From NCBI GenBank assembly GCA_016710325.1, contig JADJXK010000002.1, forward strand, positions 2,728,001-2,792,000: a stretch of 64,000 nt of DNA, given 5' to 3'. A program made the position numbers and the translations under genes. The notes under the pieces are model-generated. The model saw nothing but the letters and a program-made list of their open reading frames with translations, ran no database searches and was not told the origin of the DNA. Every line of letters begins with the position of its first letter. Position 1 is the stretch's first letter. The DNA comes from Candidatus Leptofilum proximum (GTDB lineage Bacteria > Chloroflexota > Anaerolineae > Promineifilales > Promineifilaceae). Positions 50,743 through 59,863 of the stretch are shown one piece after another.

Positions 50743-53038
50743 ACTTCTTCCAGAAAAAAGTGCCGACCAACAGCCAGGTGAGCAGCGACAAAACCAGGCC
50801 TACCACCCAGCCCGGCGGCCGGTAGCTGAACTGTACCTCGTGCTGGCCCGACGACACCAAAACGGCGCGGAAGGCGTAATTGGCCGTCACAATCTCGGCT
50901 GGCTGGCCGTCAATTTCGGCCGTCCAGCCAGGGGCCGCCATGTCCGTGAGCAGTAGATAGGCGGGTTGGGTAGTGTTGACCTGTACGGCCGCTTCGTTTA
51001 AATCATACCGCAAAAGCAGCAGTTCTGCCGGGGCCGGTTCGCCAGCCAGCGGTTCACCGCTTTCGAGAAAGATCGTCTGACGGGGATCAAAGGCGGGATC
51101 GTGAACGGCCGTAAACACCGCATCCTTATCAGGCAAAACGGCTGCCTCAGGCACCAGCAAGATGCGCGGCAGGGCCAGCGTGTTCAGGTAAACCGTCACC
51201 TGCGGGTCATCCTCAAAGACCGGAATGAGGAAGGTGGTGTCGCCTGGCGGCGGCCCTTTGCTGGCCACAATGTACTTCACCCCCAGCAGGTTGTACAGCG
51301 GCGAGCCGCGAAAGCCCAGCGAGCCCTTGTAGACGTTGTAGTTGGCCAGCTGCAGCGGATTGTACACCCCGCCCATGTCGTACAGCCGCTCGATTTGCCC
51401 CAGGCTGGGCTGCCAATGCTCCGTATCGATCTCCACCCGGAAAAAGCTGTCATCGCCCTGAATAAACGCCAATGCAGGCGAATCCGCGGCAAAACCCAGC
51501 GTCGGGTCATTGGGTTCGATTTCTACGTTGCGACCCAAACCAATCAGATCGATTGCCAGGAGCAAAACGGCCGCACCCGCCACCCACGGTCCCAGCAGCC
51601 AGCCGCGCACGTACGCTGCCAGCAGCAGCCAGCTCGCCCCGGCTAAAATGGCAAAGGTGGTAACGGCCGTTCCCATCTGCGCCGCCTTGTCTGGCCGAAC
51701 AGTACTCAGCTGCCCCGCGTACCCATGGAGCCACACGCCAAAAACGAGCAGGAAAACGGCCGTACCCCCCAACCACCAAAGAATTTTTACCGCAAAGGAC
51801 CCAGAGAAAGCAGAGGAAAAATCCTCTTTTAACCTTGGCGTCCTTCGCGCCCTTTGCGGTTCAATCTGCTTCAGCAGTTCATCCAAGCCAAGGGCCGCCA
51901 GGATGGCCAGGCAGAGGTTGGCCAGCACCACAAAGCGGGCGGGCACCTGGAAGGGCACGATGGGCAGCCAGCCAAACAGCAGGCCGTACACCGGTGAGTT
52001 ACCACCCAGCGCCAGCAGCAAAAAGAGCGCTCCGGCCAGGGCAAAAAAGAGCGCCTGACGGGTTTTGCCCAGCAAAAAGGGCAGCGGTGCCAGCAGCCAG
52101 GGCAGCACCCCGGCGTAGCCCGCCTCCACGCGCGGCCAGCCGCCCCAAAAGCCGAGGAAACCACGGCCGTAAAAATTGGGCGCCAGCAGGCCCACCAGCC
52201 CTTCCAGCGGCAGCGAATAATTGGTCGATTGGGCAAAGTCGAAGGCGGCGCGCACGGTGTGGGGGATGAGCAGCACGGCGGGCAGCAGCGCCAGCGCCGC
52301 CCCAGCCATGCCCACCACCCCCATGACGGCGAGGTGGATGAGCGGACGGCCCGACCACCCCACCACCGCCCGGTACAGCCCGTAACAGCCCAAAAACGTG
52401 CCCACCATAAACGTCATCTGCCCGTGCCCGGCCAGGGTGCTGACGCTTACCACCAGCCCGCCAAGCAGCGCCCAGCGCAGCTGCGCCTGCCAGCCCACCG
52501 CCTCGATCGCCCGGTGCAGCGCCAGCAGCGCCAGCGGCAGCCAGGCAATCACCGCATTCAAATTCAGGTTGCCAATGTGGGTGATAAATAAATCGGAGAA
52601 CATGAAGGCCAGCGCACCCAGCATAGCGGGCAGGATGGCGATGCGGTTGTGTGGTTGCCAGCCGCGCAGGCAAAGGTAGAGGCTCGTCCCGGCCAGCCAG
52701 AAGTGGAACAGTACCAATCCTTCAATCGCCCGGTAAGACGGGCGGGGATTGAGCAAAAAGAGCAGGAGGTTGGGCGGGTAAAACAGCCCCGATTGGTTAT
52801 CGGCCAGGAAGGGGGCACCGGCGTACAAAAACGGGTTCCACAACGGCAGCTCACCGTTGTGCAGGCTCTGCGCGGCAAAACGATACATCGGGTACACAAA
52901 CGAGACCAGGTCGCCGCCGCCGCGGGGTATCCACGCCTGCCCGCTCACCACGGGCCAGAAGAAGAGGAGAACGGCCGTAGCCAACCCCACCACCGCCAGT
53001 CCATCCAGCAGCCACTTTTTACCCAAATTCAAATACAT
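50708..53038 (-). CDS. YfhO-like polytopic membrane protein
   Basis: 776 residues, about 12-13 transmembrane helices, with the YfhO/GT-C pattern: GGDLVSFVYPMYRFAAQSL, then GELPLWNPFLYAGAPFLADN, LFYPPNLLLFLL, and a C-terminal periplasmic region ending YRPPGWVVGLVLSLLTWLLV. YfhO proteins are lipid-linked sugar transferases that decorate cell-wall polymers. The last residues (WDTDKHRLPQI) are encoded by an ATCTGTGT-rich dispersed repeat, so the native C-terminus may have been replaced. Six ACGGCCGT sites are in or near the gene. It stands alone between the VOC operon and ettA. Confidence 0.82.
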   Translation of the reverse strand: MYLNLGKKWLLDGLAVVGLATAVLLFFWPVVSGQAWIPRGGGDLVSFVYPMYRFAAQSLHNGELPLWNPFLYAGAPFLADNQSGLFYPPNLLLFLLNPRPSYRAIEGLVLFHFWLAGTSLYLCLRGWQPHNRIAILPAMLGALAFMFSDLFITHIGNLNLNAVIAWLPLALLALHRAIEAVGWQAQLRWALLGGLVVSVSTLAGHGQMTFMVGTFLGCYGLYRAVVGWSGRPLIHLAVMGVVGMAGAALALLPAVLLIPHTVRAAFDFAQSTNYSLPLEGLVGLLAPNFYGRGFLGFWGGWPRVEAGYAGVLPWLLAPLPFLLGKTRQALFFALAGALFLLLALGGNSPVYGLLFGWLPIVPFQVPARFVVLANLCLAILAALGLDELLKQIEPQRARRTPRLKEDFSSAFSGSFAVKILWWLGGTAVFLLVFGVWLHGYAGQLSTVRPDKAAQMGTAVTTFAILAGASWLLLAAYVRGWLLGPWVAGAAVLLLAIDLIGLGRNVEIEPNDPTLGFAADSPALAFIQGDDSFFRVEIDTEHWQPSLGQIERLYDMGGVYNPLQLANYNVYKGSLGFRGSPLYNLLGVKYIVASKGPPPGDTTFLIPVFEDDPQVTVYLNTLALPRILLVPEAAVLPDKDAVFTAVHDPAFDPRQTIFLESGEPLAGEPAPAELLLLRYDLNEAAVQVNTTQPAYLLLTDMAAPGWTAEIDGQPAEIVTANYAFRAVLVSSGQHEVQFSYRPPGWVVGLVLSLLTWLLVGTFFWKKWDTDKHRLPQI

Positions 53039-53054
53039 AAAAACCCATTACGGT

Positions 53055-53217
53055 TTCGGGGATGCTTCACTTCGTTCAGCATGACAACCCACAACTGTCA
53101 TTCTGAGTGAAACGAAGAATCCCTCCAAACCTTCGCCCTTGCAGACTCTTGCCGGAGAACAAGACCAGCGCAGTTGCGCGGTTTTAGGGATGCTTCACTT
53201 CGTTCAGCATGACACTT
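53055..53217. repeat. two copies of a GGATGCTTCACTTCGTTCAG repeat
   Basis: GGGATGCTTCACTTCGTTCA followed by GCATGACA occurs at about 53059-53086 and again at about 53187-53214. Between them is a related CATTCTGAGTGAAACGAAG, then AATCCCTCC half at about 53099-53127. This is a widespread intergenic repeat with partial dyad symmetry, located after the ettA stop. Confidence 0.75.
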
Positions 53218-53231
53218 TCGGGTCGATCTCC

Positions 53232-54920
53232 TTAATCGCGGGTGAGCTTACGGTAGGTGATGCGGTGCGGCCGGTCGGCCTTGTCGCCCAGGCGCTGGCG
53301 GCGATCCTCTTCGTAATCACTGTAGTTGCCAATGTGCCAATGCGCCTGGCTCTCGCCCTCGAAGGCCAGGATGTGCGTGGCTACGCGGTCCAAAAACCAG
53401 CGATCGTGCGAAATGATGATGGCCGATCCGGCAAAACTTTCCAGCCCCAACTCCAGCGCCCGCAGCGTGTTCACGTCCAGGTCGTTGGTTGGCTCATCCA
53501 GCAGCAGCAGGTTACTGCCCGATTTGAGCAGCTTGGCCAGGTGCACCCGGTTGCGCTCGCCGCCGGAGAGCGTACCGACCTTTTTCTGCTGGTCGCTGCC
53601 CGCAAAGTTGAAGCGCGAGACATACGCCCGCGAATTCACCCGGCGCGGCCCCAGCTGTAACGTCTCATCGCCGTCGGAAATTTCCTGCCAGACGGTTTTG
53701 TCCGCGTCCAGATCCTCGCGGCTCTGGTCCACGTAGGCCAGCTTGACGGTATCACCCAGGCGCAGCGACCCGCCGTCGGGCTGCTCTTCGCCCACAATCA
53801 TGCGGAACAGCGTGGTTTTACCGGCGCCGTTTGGCCCGATGATGCCCACAATCGCCCCCGGCGGAATCTCGAACGAAAGATCTTCATACAGCAGCGTGTC
53901 GCCGTAGCTCTTGCGCAGGCCTTTGGCCTCGATGACGATGTCACCCAGGCGCGGCCCCGGTGGGATGTAAATTTCGCGCTCCTCGTTGGCCCGCTCACGC
54001 TCATCGGTGAGCAGTTCGCTGTAGCGGCTGATACGCGCCTTGGCCTTGGTTTGCCGTCCTTTGGGCGTCATGTTGATCCATTCCAACTCGCGCTGCAAGG
54101 TCTTTTGCCGGGCCGATTCAGCCTTTTCTTCCTGGGCCAATCGCTCCTGCTTTTGCGCCAGCCAGGAGGAGTAGTTGCCTTTCCACGGAATGCCGTAGCC
54201 GCGATCCAGCTCCAAAATCCAGCCCGCCACGTTGTCCAAAAAGTAGCGGTCGTGGGTGACGGCGATAACGGTGCCGGGATACTGCTTGAGGTGTTTTTCC
54301 AGCCAGGCCACCGATTCAGCGTCGAGGTGGTTGGTGGGCTCGTCCAGCAGCAGGATGTCTGGCTGCTTGAGCAGCAGGCGGCACAGGGCCACACGCCGCC
54401 GTTCGCCGCCGGAGAGGACAGCGATGGGCGTGTCGCCGGGCGGGGTGCGCAGAGCGTCCATCGCCAGTTCCAGGCGGCTGTCCAGGTTCCAGGCGTCCAT
54501 GTGGTCAAGCTTATCTTGCAGCGCGCCTTGCCGCTCGATGAGATCGTTCATCTCGTCATCGCTCAGCGATTCGCCGAACTTCAGGTTGATTTCGTCGAAC
54601 TCGCGCAGGGCATCGACCACTTCTTGCGCGCCCTCTTCGACGATGTCACGCACGGTTTTGCTGTCGTCGAGCTGCGGTTCCTGCTCCAGGAAGCCAATGG
54701 TATAGCCGGGGGAGACGGCCGTTTCCCCCACAAATTCCGTATCAACCCCGGCCATGATACGCAGCAGGGTACTTTTACCCGCGCCGTTTAGCCCCAAAAC
54801 ACCAATCTTGGCGCCGTAGAAATACGACAGGGAAATGTCGCGCAGGATTTGTTTGTTGGGCGGCACGATTTTGCCCACGCCCATCATCGAATAAATTACT
54901 TTTTTATCGTCGGTGGTCAT
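53232..54920 (-). CDS. ettA: energy-dependent translational throttle protein EttA (ABC-F)
   Basis: 562 residues from the ATG at 54920, supported by GAGAG upstream; the GTG three codons earlier is less likely. Two ABC cassettes: Walker A GLNGAGKST and GPNGAGKTT, signatures LSGGERRRVALC and LSGGERNRVHLA, Walker B DILLLDEPTNHLD and LLLLDEPTNDLD. They are joined by the ABC-F linker with RELEWINMTPKGRQTKAKAR, which is diagnostic for EttA. An arm-type insertion is present in the first cassette. The start (YSMMGVGKIVPPNKQILRDI) and the length fit EttA. It binds the ribosomal E site and couples translation to the ATP/ADP ratio. Monocistronic here. Confidence 0.96.
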   Translation of the reverse strand: MTTDDKKVIYSMMGVGKIVPPNKQILRDISLSYFYGAKIGVLGLNGAGKSTLLRIMAGVDTEFVGETAVSPGYTIGFLEQEPQLDDSKTVRDIVEEGAQEVVDALREFDEINLKFGESLSDDEMNDLIERQGALQDKLDHMDAWNLDSRLELAMDALRTPPGDTPIAVLSGGERRRVALCRLLLKQPDILLLDEPTNHLDAESVAWLEKHLKQYPGTVIAVTHDRYFLDNVAGWILELDRGYGIPWKGNYSSWLAQKQERLAQEEKAESARQKTLQRELEWINMTPKGRQTKAKARISRYSELLTDERERANEEREIYIPPGPRLGDIVIEAKGLRKSYGDTLLYEDLSFEIPPGAIVGIIGPNGAGKTTLFRMIVGEEQPDGGSLRLGDTVKLAYVDQSREDLDADKTVWQEISDGDETLQLGPRRVNSRAYVSRFNFAGSDQQKKVGTLSGGERNRVHLAKLLKSGSNLLLLDEPTNDLDVNTLRALELGLESFAGSAIIISHDRWFLDRVATHILAFEGESQAHWHIGNYSDYEEDRRQRLGDKADRPHRITYRKLTRD

Positions 54921-54996
54921 TGAACACACTCTCTTTTGTCGTTACAGTTTGGATGAGGGGGGATTATACCGCTTGCGCTCTTTTCCAACACACCCC

Positions 54997-55149
54997 GTAG
55001 GGGCGGGACCGCCGGGAAACAATCCTGGCAAACCAAAAATAGATTGTCCCGGTGGTCTCGCCCTTTACTGTCAACGCGTTTTGGGCGAGACGGCGCGGAA
55101 GGGTTTTGTTTTGTTTGGCAAAGGTTCTATCGCGCCGTCTCGCCCCTAC
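54997..55149. repeat. REP-like double hairpin, left copy
   Basis: 153 bp bounded by GTAGGGGCG and CGCCCCTAC. Inside are two long hairpins: GGGCGGGACCGCCGGG with CCCGGTGGTCTCGCCC, and GGGCGAGACGGCGCG with CGCGCCGTCTCGCCC. Nearly the same structure recurs on the other side of the RAYT gene. Confidence 0.88.
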
Positions 55150-55156
55150 GATGGGG

Positions 55157-55702
55157 TCACGTGCGGTGGGTCATTTTGGTGAGGAGGGTGTCGAGGTTTT
55201 CGCGGTCTTCAGCCCAGCGGGTGGGGTTGTTCTGGATGTATTGCTGGGTGGCGCGCCATTCGCGCTCGTTGCGGATGATGCGTTCATAGTAGCCGCGCTG
55301 CCAGACTTTACCGCCTGGCGTTTGGCGCAGCTGATTGATGCGGGTGGTAACGGCCGTCTTAAACTGCCCCACCACCACACCCAACGACCCAGCTGGCGCA
55401 TTTTGTAAGGCCTTCGCCGGCATTGTGGCGCGTTCGCTCAGTACAATTTCCAAGAAGATCAAAATCAAATGGACATGATTGGGCATCACGATCCATTCAT
55501 CCAGTTCGACATGCGCAGTGTGTTTTTGGGTGGGGATTCTTTCGATGGCGTGGGTGGTGATTTCCTGAAATACGGCCGTTTCAAACAAATTCTCGCGCTG
55601 GTGGGTACAAATGGTAACGAAGTAGTAACCGGCTGAACGATAGTCCCAATCTTTTAGACGAATGGATCGACGGTGATGTTTGTTCGGATCAAATTTCTCC
55701 AT
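55157..55702 (-). CDS. REP-associated tyrosine transposase (RAYT)
   Basis: 181 residues of the Y1/HUH transposase fold. The start HHRRSIRLKDWDYRSAGYYF, then VTICT, is characteristic; the HUH motif is in MPNHVHLI, and a conserved WQRGYYERIIRNEREW stretch precedes YIQNNPTRW, which should carry the catalytic tyrosine. AAGGTGG precedes the ATG. It lies 7 bp from one REP-like hairpin array and 11 bp from the other, the layout of a REPtron, in which the transposase handles the hairpins as single-stranded substrates. Domesticated rather than a self-mobile IS, by family precedent. Confidence 0.9.
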   Translation of the reverse strand: MEKFDPNKHHRRSIRLKDWDYRSAGYYFVTICTHQRENLFETAVFQEITTHAIERIPTQKHTAHVELDEWIVMPNHVHLILIFLEIVLSERATMPAKALQNAPAGSLGVVVGQFKTAVTTRINQLRQTPGGKVWQRGYYERIIRNEREWRATQQYIQNNPTRWAEDRENLDTLLTKMTHRT

Positions 55703-55713
55703 CGCACCACCTT

Positions 55714-55865
55714 GTAAGGGCGGGACCGCCGGGAAGCAATCCTGGCACGCGTAAACAGTTTGACCCGGCGGTCTCGCCCAATTACCGCCGGTAAAAAAGG
55801 GCGAGACGGCGCGGAATTATCTTCGTCTGTTTGTCAAAGGTTTTACCGCGCCATCCTGCCCCTAC
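55714..55865. repeat. REP-like double hairpin, right copy
   Basis: 152 bp starting GTAAGGGCGGGACCGCC and ending CCTGCCCCTAC. It is a direct repeat of 54997-55149, with CCGGGAA[AG]CAATCCTGGCA shared word for word and both hairpins kept. It ends 3 bp before the metG stop codon. Confidence 0.88.
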
Positions 55866-55867
55866 AG

Positions 55868-57646
55868 TTATTTGCCCAAGCGGGCCAGTTCATCTTCGAC
55901 GATAGATGGGTCCAGCTTTTTGAAGAGGGGTTGGGGCGCGGGCAGCGAACGGCCGATCGGGATTTCTACACGCTGCCATTGGCCAACGGCCGTTGCCCCA
56001 TCGTACGTTAGTACAGTGTGATTGCGGCGGCTTTCGGCGTATTCGTGCACCACCTGCTGGCCAAACAGACGGCCGTCTTCCCCCAGCAGCTCGTGCAGCT
56101 GCTGGCTGGTGAAGGGCAGGATGGGCGCCCACAGCACCTTCAGGCCGCTAATCGCCTGGATGGCCGTGTAGAGCGAGCGCGCCGTCGCCCGCATGTCGGT
56201 TTTAGCCGTGGTCCACGGACTGGTGTCTTCCAGGTATTGGTTCACCAGGCTGGACAGCCGCAGGTTTTCCTGCACCACGGCGCGGAATTTGCAGCCGTCG
56301 TACAGGGCGGCAACCGTCTCAAAACCGGCATCCACCGCGGCCAGAAGCTCACGATCCTTGTCGGTCAGTTCGCCCGGATCGGGCACAATGCCGCCAAAGT
56401 AGCGTTTGGTCATGTTCAACACGCGGTTGACCAGGTTGCCCCAGTTGCCCACCAGTTCAGAATTGTTGCGGTCGACGTACCCCTGCCAGCTCCAGTCACT
56501 GTCGCGGGTTTCGGGCATAACGGCCGTTAAATAATAACGCAGCGGGTCCGGGTCATGCCGCTCCAGCGCGTCCAACATCCAGACCCCCCAATTGCGGCTG
56601 CCGCTGATCTTTTGCCCTTCCATGTTCATGAACTCGTTGGCGGGCACGTCGTAGGGCAGATTGAGCTGCGCTTCCGGATCGTCGCTGTACAGCCCCTTGG
56701 CGCCAAACAGCTGGGCGGGCCAGAAGATGGTGTGAAAGGGGATGTTGTCCTTGCCGATAAAGTAGACGGTGCGCGCCTGCGGGTTTTGCCACCACTTTTT
56801 CCACGCTTCGGGATCGCCGTTGTTGTTGGCCCACTCAATCGCCGCCGAGAGGTAGCCAATCACCGCCTCAAACCAGACGTAGAGAACTTTATGCTCATAG
56901 CCTTCTACGGGCACGGGGATGCCCCAATCCATGTCGCGGGTCACGGCCCGGCCTATCAGCCCCTGGTCGACAAAGTTGCGGGCAAAGTTGATCACTTGCG
57001 GACGCCAGTACTCTTTGCCGTTGTGCAGCCACGCTTGCAGGCCATCATTGGCGATGGCGGGCAGGTCGATGAAGAAGTGCTCCGTGTCGCGCAGTTCCAG
57101 GGGTGAATCATCCACCTTGCTGCGCGGGTTGAGCAGTTCGGCGGCACTTTCAAAGAGCGTGTTGCAGTTGTCGCACTGGTCACCCCGGGCCGGGAAGTAG
57201 CCGCAGTTGGGGCAGGTGCCTTCCACATAGCGGTCGGGCAAAAATTTATTGGCCGTGGGCGAGTACATTTGCTTGGTGACTTTGGGGTACATGTACTCGT
57301 TTTCCAGCAGAGACAGGAACATATCTTGCGATACTTTAAAGTGGTTTTCGGTATCGGTGTGGGTGAACAGGTCGTAGGTGAGCCCCATTTTTTGGAAGAG
57401 GGCCAGGAAACGGCCGTGATAATAATCAAACACCTCGGCCACCGATTTGCCTAACTCTTCTGCCTTCACCGTCACCGGCGTACCGTGGCTGTCGGAGCCA
57501 GACACCATGAGCACGTGATTGCCGCGCAGGCGATGGAAGCGCGCGTAAATATCGGCGGGCAGGTAAGAACCCGTCACGTTGCCCTGGTGAATGTCCGCGT
57601 TGGCATAGGGCCAGGCCACGCTTACAAGAATATATTCTTTATCCAT
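55868..57646 (-). CDS. metG: methionyl-tRNA synthetase
   Basis: 592 residues. Class I signature 1 is ADIHQGNVTGSYLPADI (HIGH-type, read as IHQGN), with GSDSHGTPVTVKAEE after it. A four-Cys zinc knuckle CPNCGYFPARGDQCDNC is in the connective peptide. The KMSKS loop reads QKISGSRNWGVW, a variant shared with MetRS forms that have KxSxSRNW. The anticodon-binding helical domain ends the protein; no C-terminal EMAP-type tRNA-binding domain is present. It charges initiator and elongator tRNA-Met. It follows the EVE-like gene by 27 bp on the same strand and probably shares its transcript. Confidence 0.95.
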   Translation of the reverse strand: MDKEYILVSVAWPYANADIHQGNVTGSYLPADIYARFHRLRGNHVLMVSGSDSHGTPVTVKAEELGKSVAEVFDYYHGRFLALFQKMGLTYDLFTHTDTENHFKVSQDMFLSLLENEYMYPKVTKQMYSPTANKFLPDRYVEGTCPNCGYFPARGDQCDNCNTLFESAAELLNPRSKVDDSPLELRDTEHFFIDLPAIANDGLQAWLHNGKEYWRPQVINFARNFVDQGLIGRAVTRDMDWGIPVPVEGYEHKVLYVWFEAVIGYLSAAIEWANNNGDPEAWKKWWQNPQARTVYFIGKDNIPFHTIFWPAQLFGAKGLYSDDPEAQLNLPYDVPANEFMNMEGQKISGSRNWGVWMLDALERHDPDPLRYYLTAVMPETRDSDWSWQGYVDRNNSELVGNWGNLVNRVLNMTKRYFGGIVPDPGELTDKDRELLAAVDAGFETVAALYDGCKFRAVVQENLRLSSLVNQYLEDTSPWTTAKTDMRATARSLYTAIQAISGLKVLWAPILPFTSQQLHELLGEDGRLFGQQVVHEYAESRRNHTVLTYDGATAVGQWQRVEIPIGRSLPAPQPLFKKLDPSIVEDELARLGK

Positions 57647-57673
57647 GATGTACTCGATTGTTGTTGGGCCGGG

Positions 57674-58369
57674 TTATTCGTCTTCTTCCTCGTAGTCTTC
57701 CTCTTCTTCCTCTTCTTCCTCTTCGTCTTCGGCCACTTCGGTGAGGGCTTCGGCCAGCAGTTCAAAGTCGTCTTCGTTGATGGGGTAAAACGCTTCGGCT
57801 TCCAGGCGCAGGCGCTTGAAGCGCGGCTGGCTTTCCAGCTCTACCGAGTCGATGTCCGCGCCCTTGTCCAGCTTGCTGGAAACGGCGTCGATGTCGATGG
57901 GGTAAAATTCGGCCGTTTCTACCGGCACAGTGAAGAAGTACTCCTTCGGATTTGCTTCGATTGGCTCACCGGTAATGGTGGCCACAGCAAAAAAGGTTTG
58001 TGTTTCCAGAGCATAAAATATCAGGCGATCCCCGGATTGCAGGCTGACATCGCTGTCTGCCGGAGGAGCCATCACCACCCGCTCAGGCCAACCGGGAAAG
58101 TTCATCTCATCTACAGCCGGTACGCTAATGATTTTGATGAAATGGCTGGCATTGGAGGACAGGCCGCGTTTGGCGGCTCTAGCGCTGCGGCTGGCAGCTC
58201 TCGCCTCATACTCAGCGGCGATGTTTTCCCAAATACGTGCCTGAAGCTCAATTTTCAGCTCTGCTTCAGACCCATCTTCCGTAAAACGCACACGCATTTT
58301 GGGCGGGTTAATTTCCAGAACTGTGTATTCACCCTTGCGGTTGGCGTAGACGCCGTTAACCTCAAACAT
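57674..58369 (-). CDS. EVE/PUA-like protein with an acidic tail
   Basis: 231 residues from the ATG at 58369, chosen because GGGAG lies about 9 nt upstream; the frame start at 58384 would place it inside that site. The N-terminal ~60 residues (MFEVNGVYANRKGEYTVLEI) look like a small beta-barrel. Residues ~75-190 (FIKIISVPAVDEMNFPGWPE, then RLIFYALETQTFFAVATI) resemble an EVE/PUA-type RNA- or modified-base-binding domain, by pattern only. The last ~35 residues are almost all Glu and Asp, encoded by a CTTCCT-type low-complexity run (57678-57735). It lies directly upstream of metG, which would suit a role near RNA, but that is context inference. Confidence 0.6.
   Translation of the reverse strand: MFEVNGVYANRKGEYTVLEINPPKMRVRFTEDGSEAELKIELQARIWENIAAEYEARAASRSARAAKRGLSSNASHFIKIISVPAVDEMNFPGWPERVVMAPPADSDVSLQSGDRLIFYALETQTFFAVATITGEPIEANPKEYFFTVPVETAEFYPIDIDAVSSKLDKGADIDSVELESQPRFKRLRLEAEAFYPINEDDFELLAEALTEVAEDEEEEEEEEEDYEEEDE
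57678..57735. repeat. low-complexity TTCCTC tract (Glu-rich tail)
   Basis: Repeated CTTCCT/CTTCTT units encode the poly-Glu end of the EVE-like protein. Such tracts slip easily, so tail length may vary between strains. Confidence 0.8.
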
Positions 58370-58492
58370 GCTTCTATCTCCCATCTCGATTTGTTGCCAG
58401 GTAAGAATGGCGTGTCTTCAGACCATTTTGCGCAGCATAGTATCGTTTTCAACGCCTCTTGGCAAGTCTTTTGGGATTTATTCGAGCAGATG

Positions 58493-59824
58493 TTAGGGGA
58501 GCGTGGTGAAGGTGGACCCATTCCACTGCGTGGTGGTACGGCCGTTCCCATCCACACAGCCATCGCGCACCACCTCAGCCAGACCGTCCTCATTCACATC
58601 CATAATGCCCAGGCTGCCAGCGCAGCTGCCGGGCAAAGGCAGCAGCTGCACGACCCCGGCGCCCGCCGTGAGCACAAAACTGCGACCGCTGACGGTGTCG
58701 TGTACCACTACATCAGTCAGGCCATCCTGGGTGAGATCACCCGCAGCTGCCAGTTCCGGGCGACTGCCAGGCGGCGCCAGCTGCTCGCGGCTGGTCAGCG
58801 GCTGATAATGCAGTAGGCTGAACGTCCCGGATTCATCCTGTGTGAAGATCATCAGGTCGTTCAGGCTGGCGTTTTGCACGGTGCCGGTGCGCAGCAGGAT
58901 CAGCTCATCCTGGCCGTCGCCGGTGAGATCGAGCCACTGCCAGACGGCCGTTCGCGGCGGCGATTGGTTGAGCCAGCGGGTGTGCATGTCGGCCAGGGCG
59001 GCGGGGCCTTGAATGTTCATCTGGTTCAGCAGTTCGGCGGCGTCACCTTTGGTGTAGAGTGGGGCGGCGGCTTGGATGACGGCCGTTTCCGTACCTTCTA
59101 CATCGGCATTGGCTTCTTCCGGTTCGGTAAAGCGAATCCGGCTGGCGTTGGCCACCACGGGCTGGTTGCAGCCAAACTGCAATGCCAATCCCTGCGCCTC
59201 ACTCTGAATGCCGATGGTGGCGCTGCCGCCGTTGTTACCTTCCAGCAGCGTCACATCTTCGTACAAAAAGAGGATATCCTGGCTGCCTTCAAAGAGCTGC
59301 AAGGCAAAGGTTACCCGATCTTCGGCATCGCCAAAGCGGGGAACGTCGTCCCATTCCAGCACAAAGATACGGTCTGGCGCCTCGCCCACCACGTCGTACT
59401 CCAGGTAGCCATAGCTGGTGAGGTCCAGATCGTCCCAAAACGGAGCAACCATGTCGCCCATGCCCACCACGGGCGCTTCGTTCATGCAGCTGTTGGCAAA
59501 GAAGGCGTTGCCGCTGCCAAATTGCACATTGCCGTTGCTGCTGGCCTGTAATTCGGTGTAGGTGGTGCCATAGAAGGTAAAGGGAAAGGGCAGTTCCAGA
59601 GTAATGACGCCGTCGTCGCTGTAGAGAAACGTGTCGGTGGTGGCGTCGATGTAGGCAAAGGCGGTGCCGCCGTCGCAGGTGTAGCCGTACAGGTCCGGAC
59701 CGGGGCAGAGGGCAACGGCCGTTCCATAAGCCGCCTGTGTATCCCGCCGCAGCACAAAAAAGAGGATGATAACGGCCGTTACCAGCAGCAATAACCAGGG
59801 CAGCAATCGACGAATAACGCGCAT
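58493..59824 (-). CDS. membrane-anchored or exported FG-GAP-type protein
   Basis: 443 residues from the ATG at 59824. The N-terminus MRVIRRLLPWLLLLVTAVIILFF is a signal anchor. Residues ~35-230 form a beta-rich domain with TLELPFPFTFYGTTYTELQA, then SSNGNVQFG, a pattern common in secreted proteins of this lineage, and IRFTEPEE at its end. The C-terminal half has FG-GAP/VCBS-like repeats with calcium-type Asp motifs (DLTGDGQDELILL; GDLTQDGLTDVVV; DVNEDGLAEVV). Probably an extracytoplasmic binding or structural protein. An enzyme is not suggested. It is rich in ACGGCCGT sites (five). Confidence 0.72.
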   Translation of the reverse strand: MRVIRRLLPWLLLLVTAVIILFFVLRRDTQAAYGTAVALCPGPDLYGYTCDGGTAFAYIDATTDTFLYSDDGVITLELPFPFTFYGTTYTELQASSNGNVQFGSGNAFFANSCMNEAPVVGMGDMVAPFWDDLDLTSYGYLEYDVVGEAPDRIFVLEWDDVPRFGDAEDRVTFALQLFEGSQDILFLYEDVTLLEGNNGGSATIGIQSEAQGLALQFGCNQPVVANASRIRFTEPEEANADVEGTETAVIQAAAPLYTKGDAAELLNQMNIQGPAALADMHTRWLNQSPPRTAVWQWLDLTGDGQDELILLRTGTVQNASLNDLMIFTQDESGTFSLLHYQPLTSREQLAPPGSRPELAAAGDLTQDGLTDVVVHDTVSGRSFVLTAGAGVVQLLPLPGSCAGSLGIMDVNEDGLAEVVRDGCVDGNGRTTTQWNGSTFTTLP

Positions 59825-59863
59825 GGGCAAAGTGTAGCGCAGCGCCAGTAGGCTGACAAGCAG

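Noticed and set aside
57485..58816. 443-codon plus-strand frame opposite metG and the EVE-like gene
   Set aside because: Repeated Phe/Val runs from the Glu-rich tail on the other strand; metG and its neighbour explain the DNA fully.
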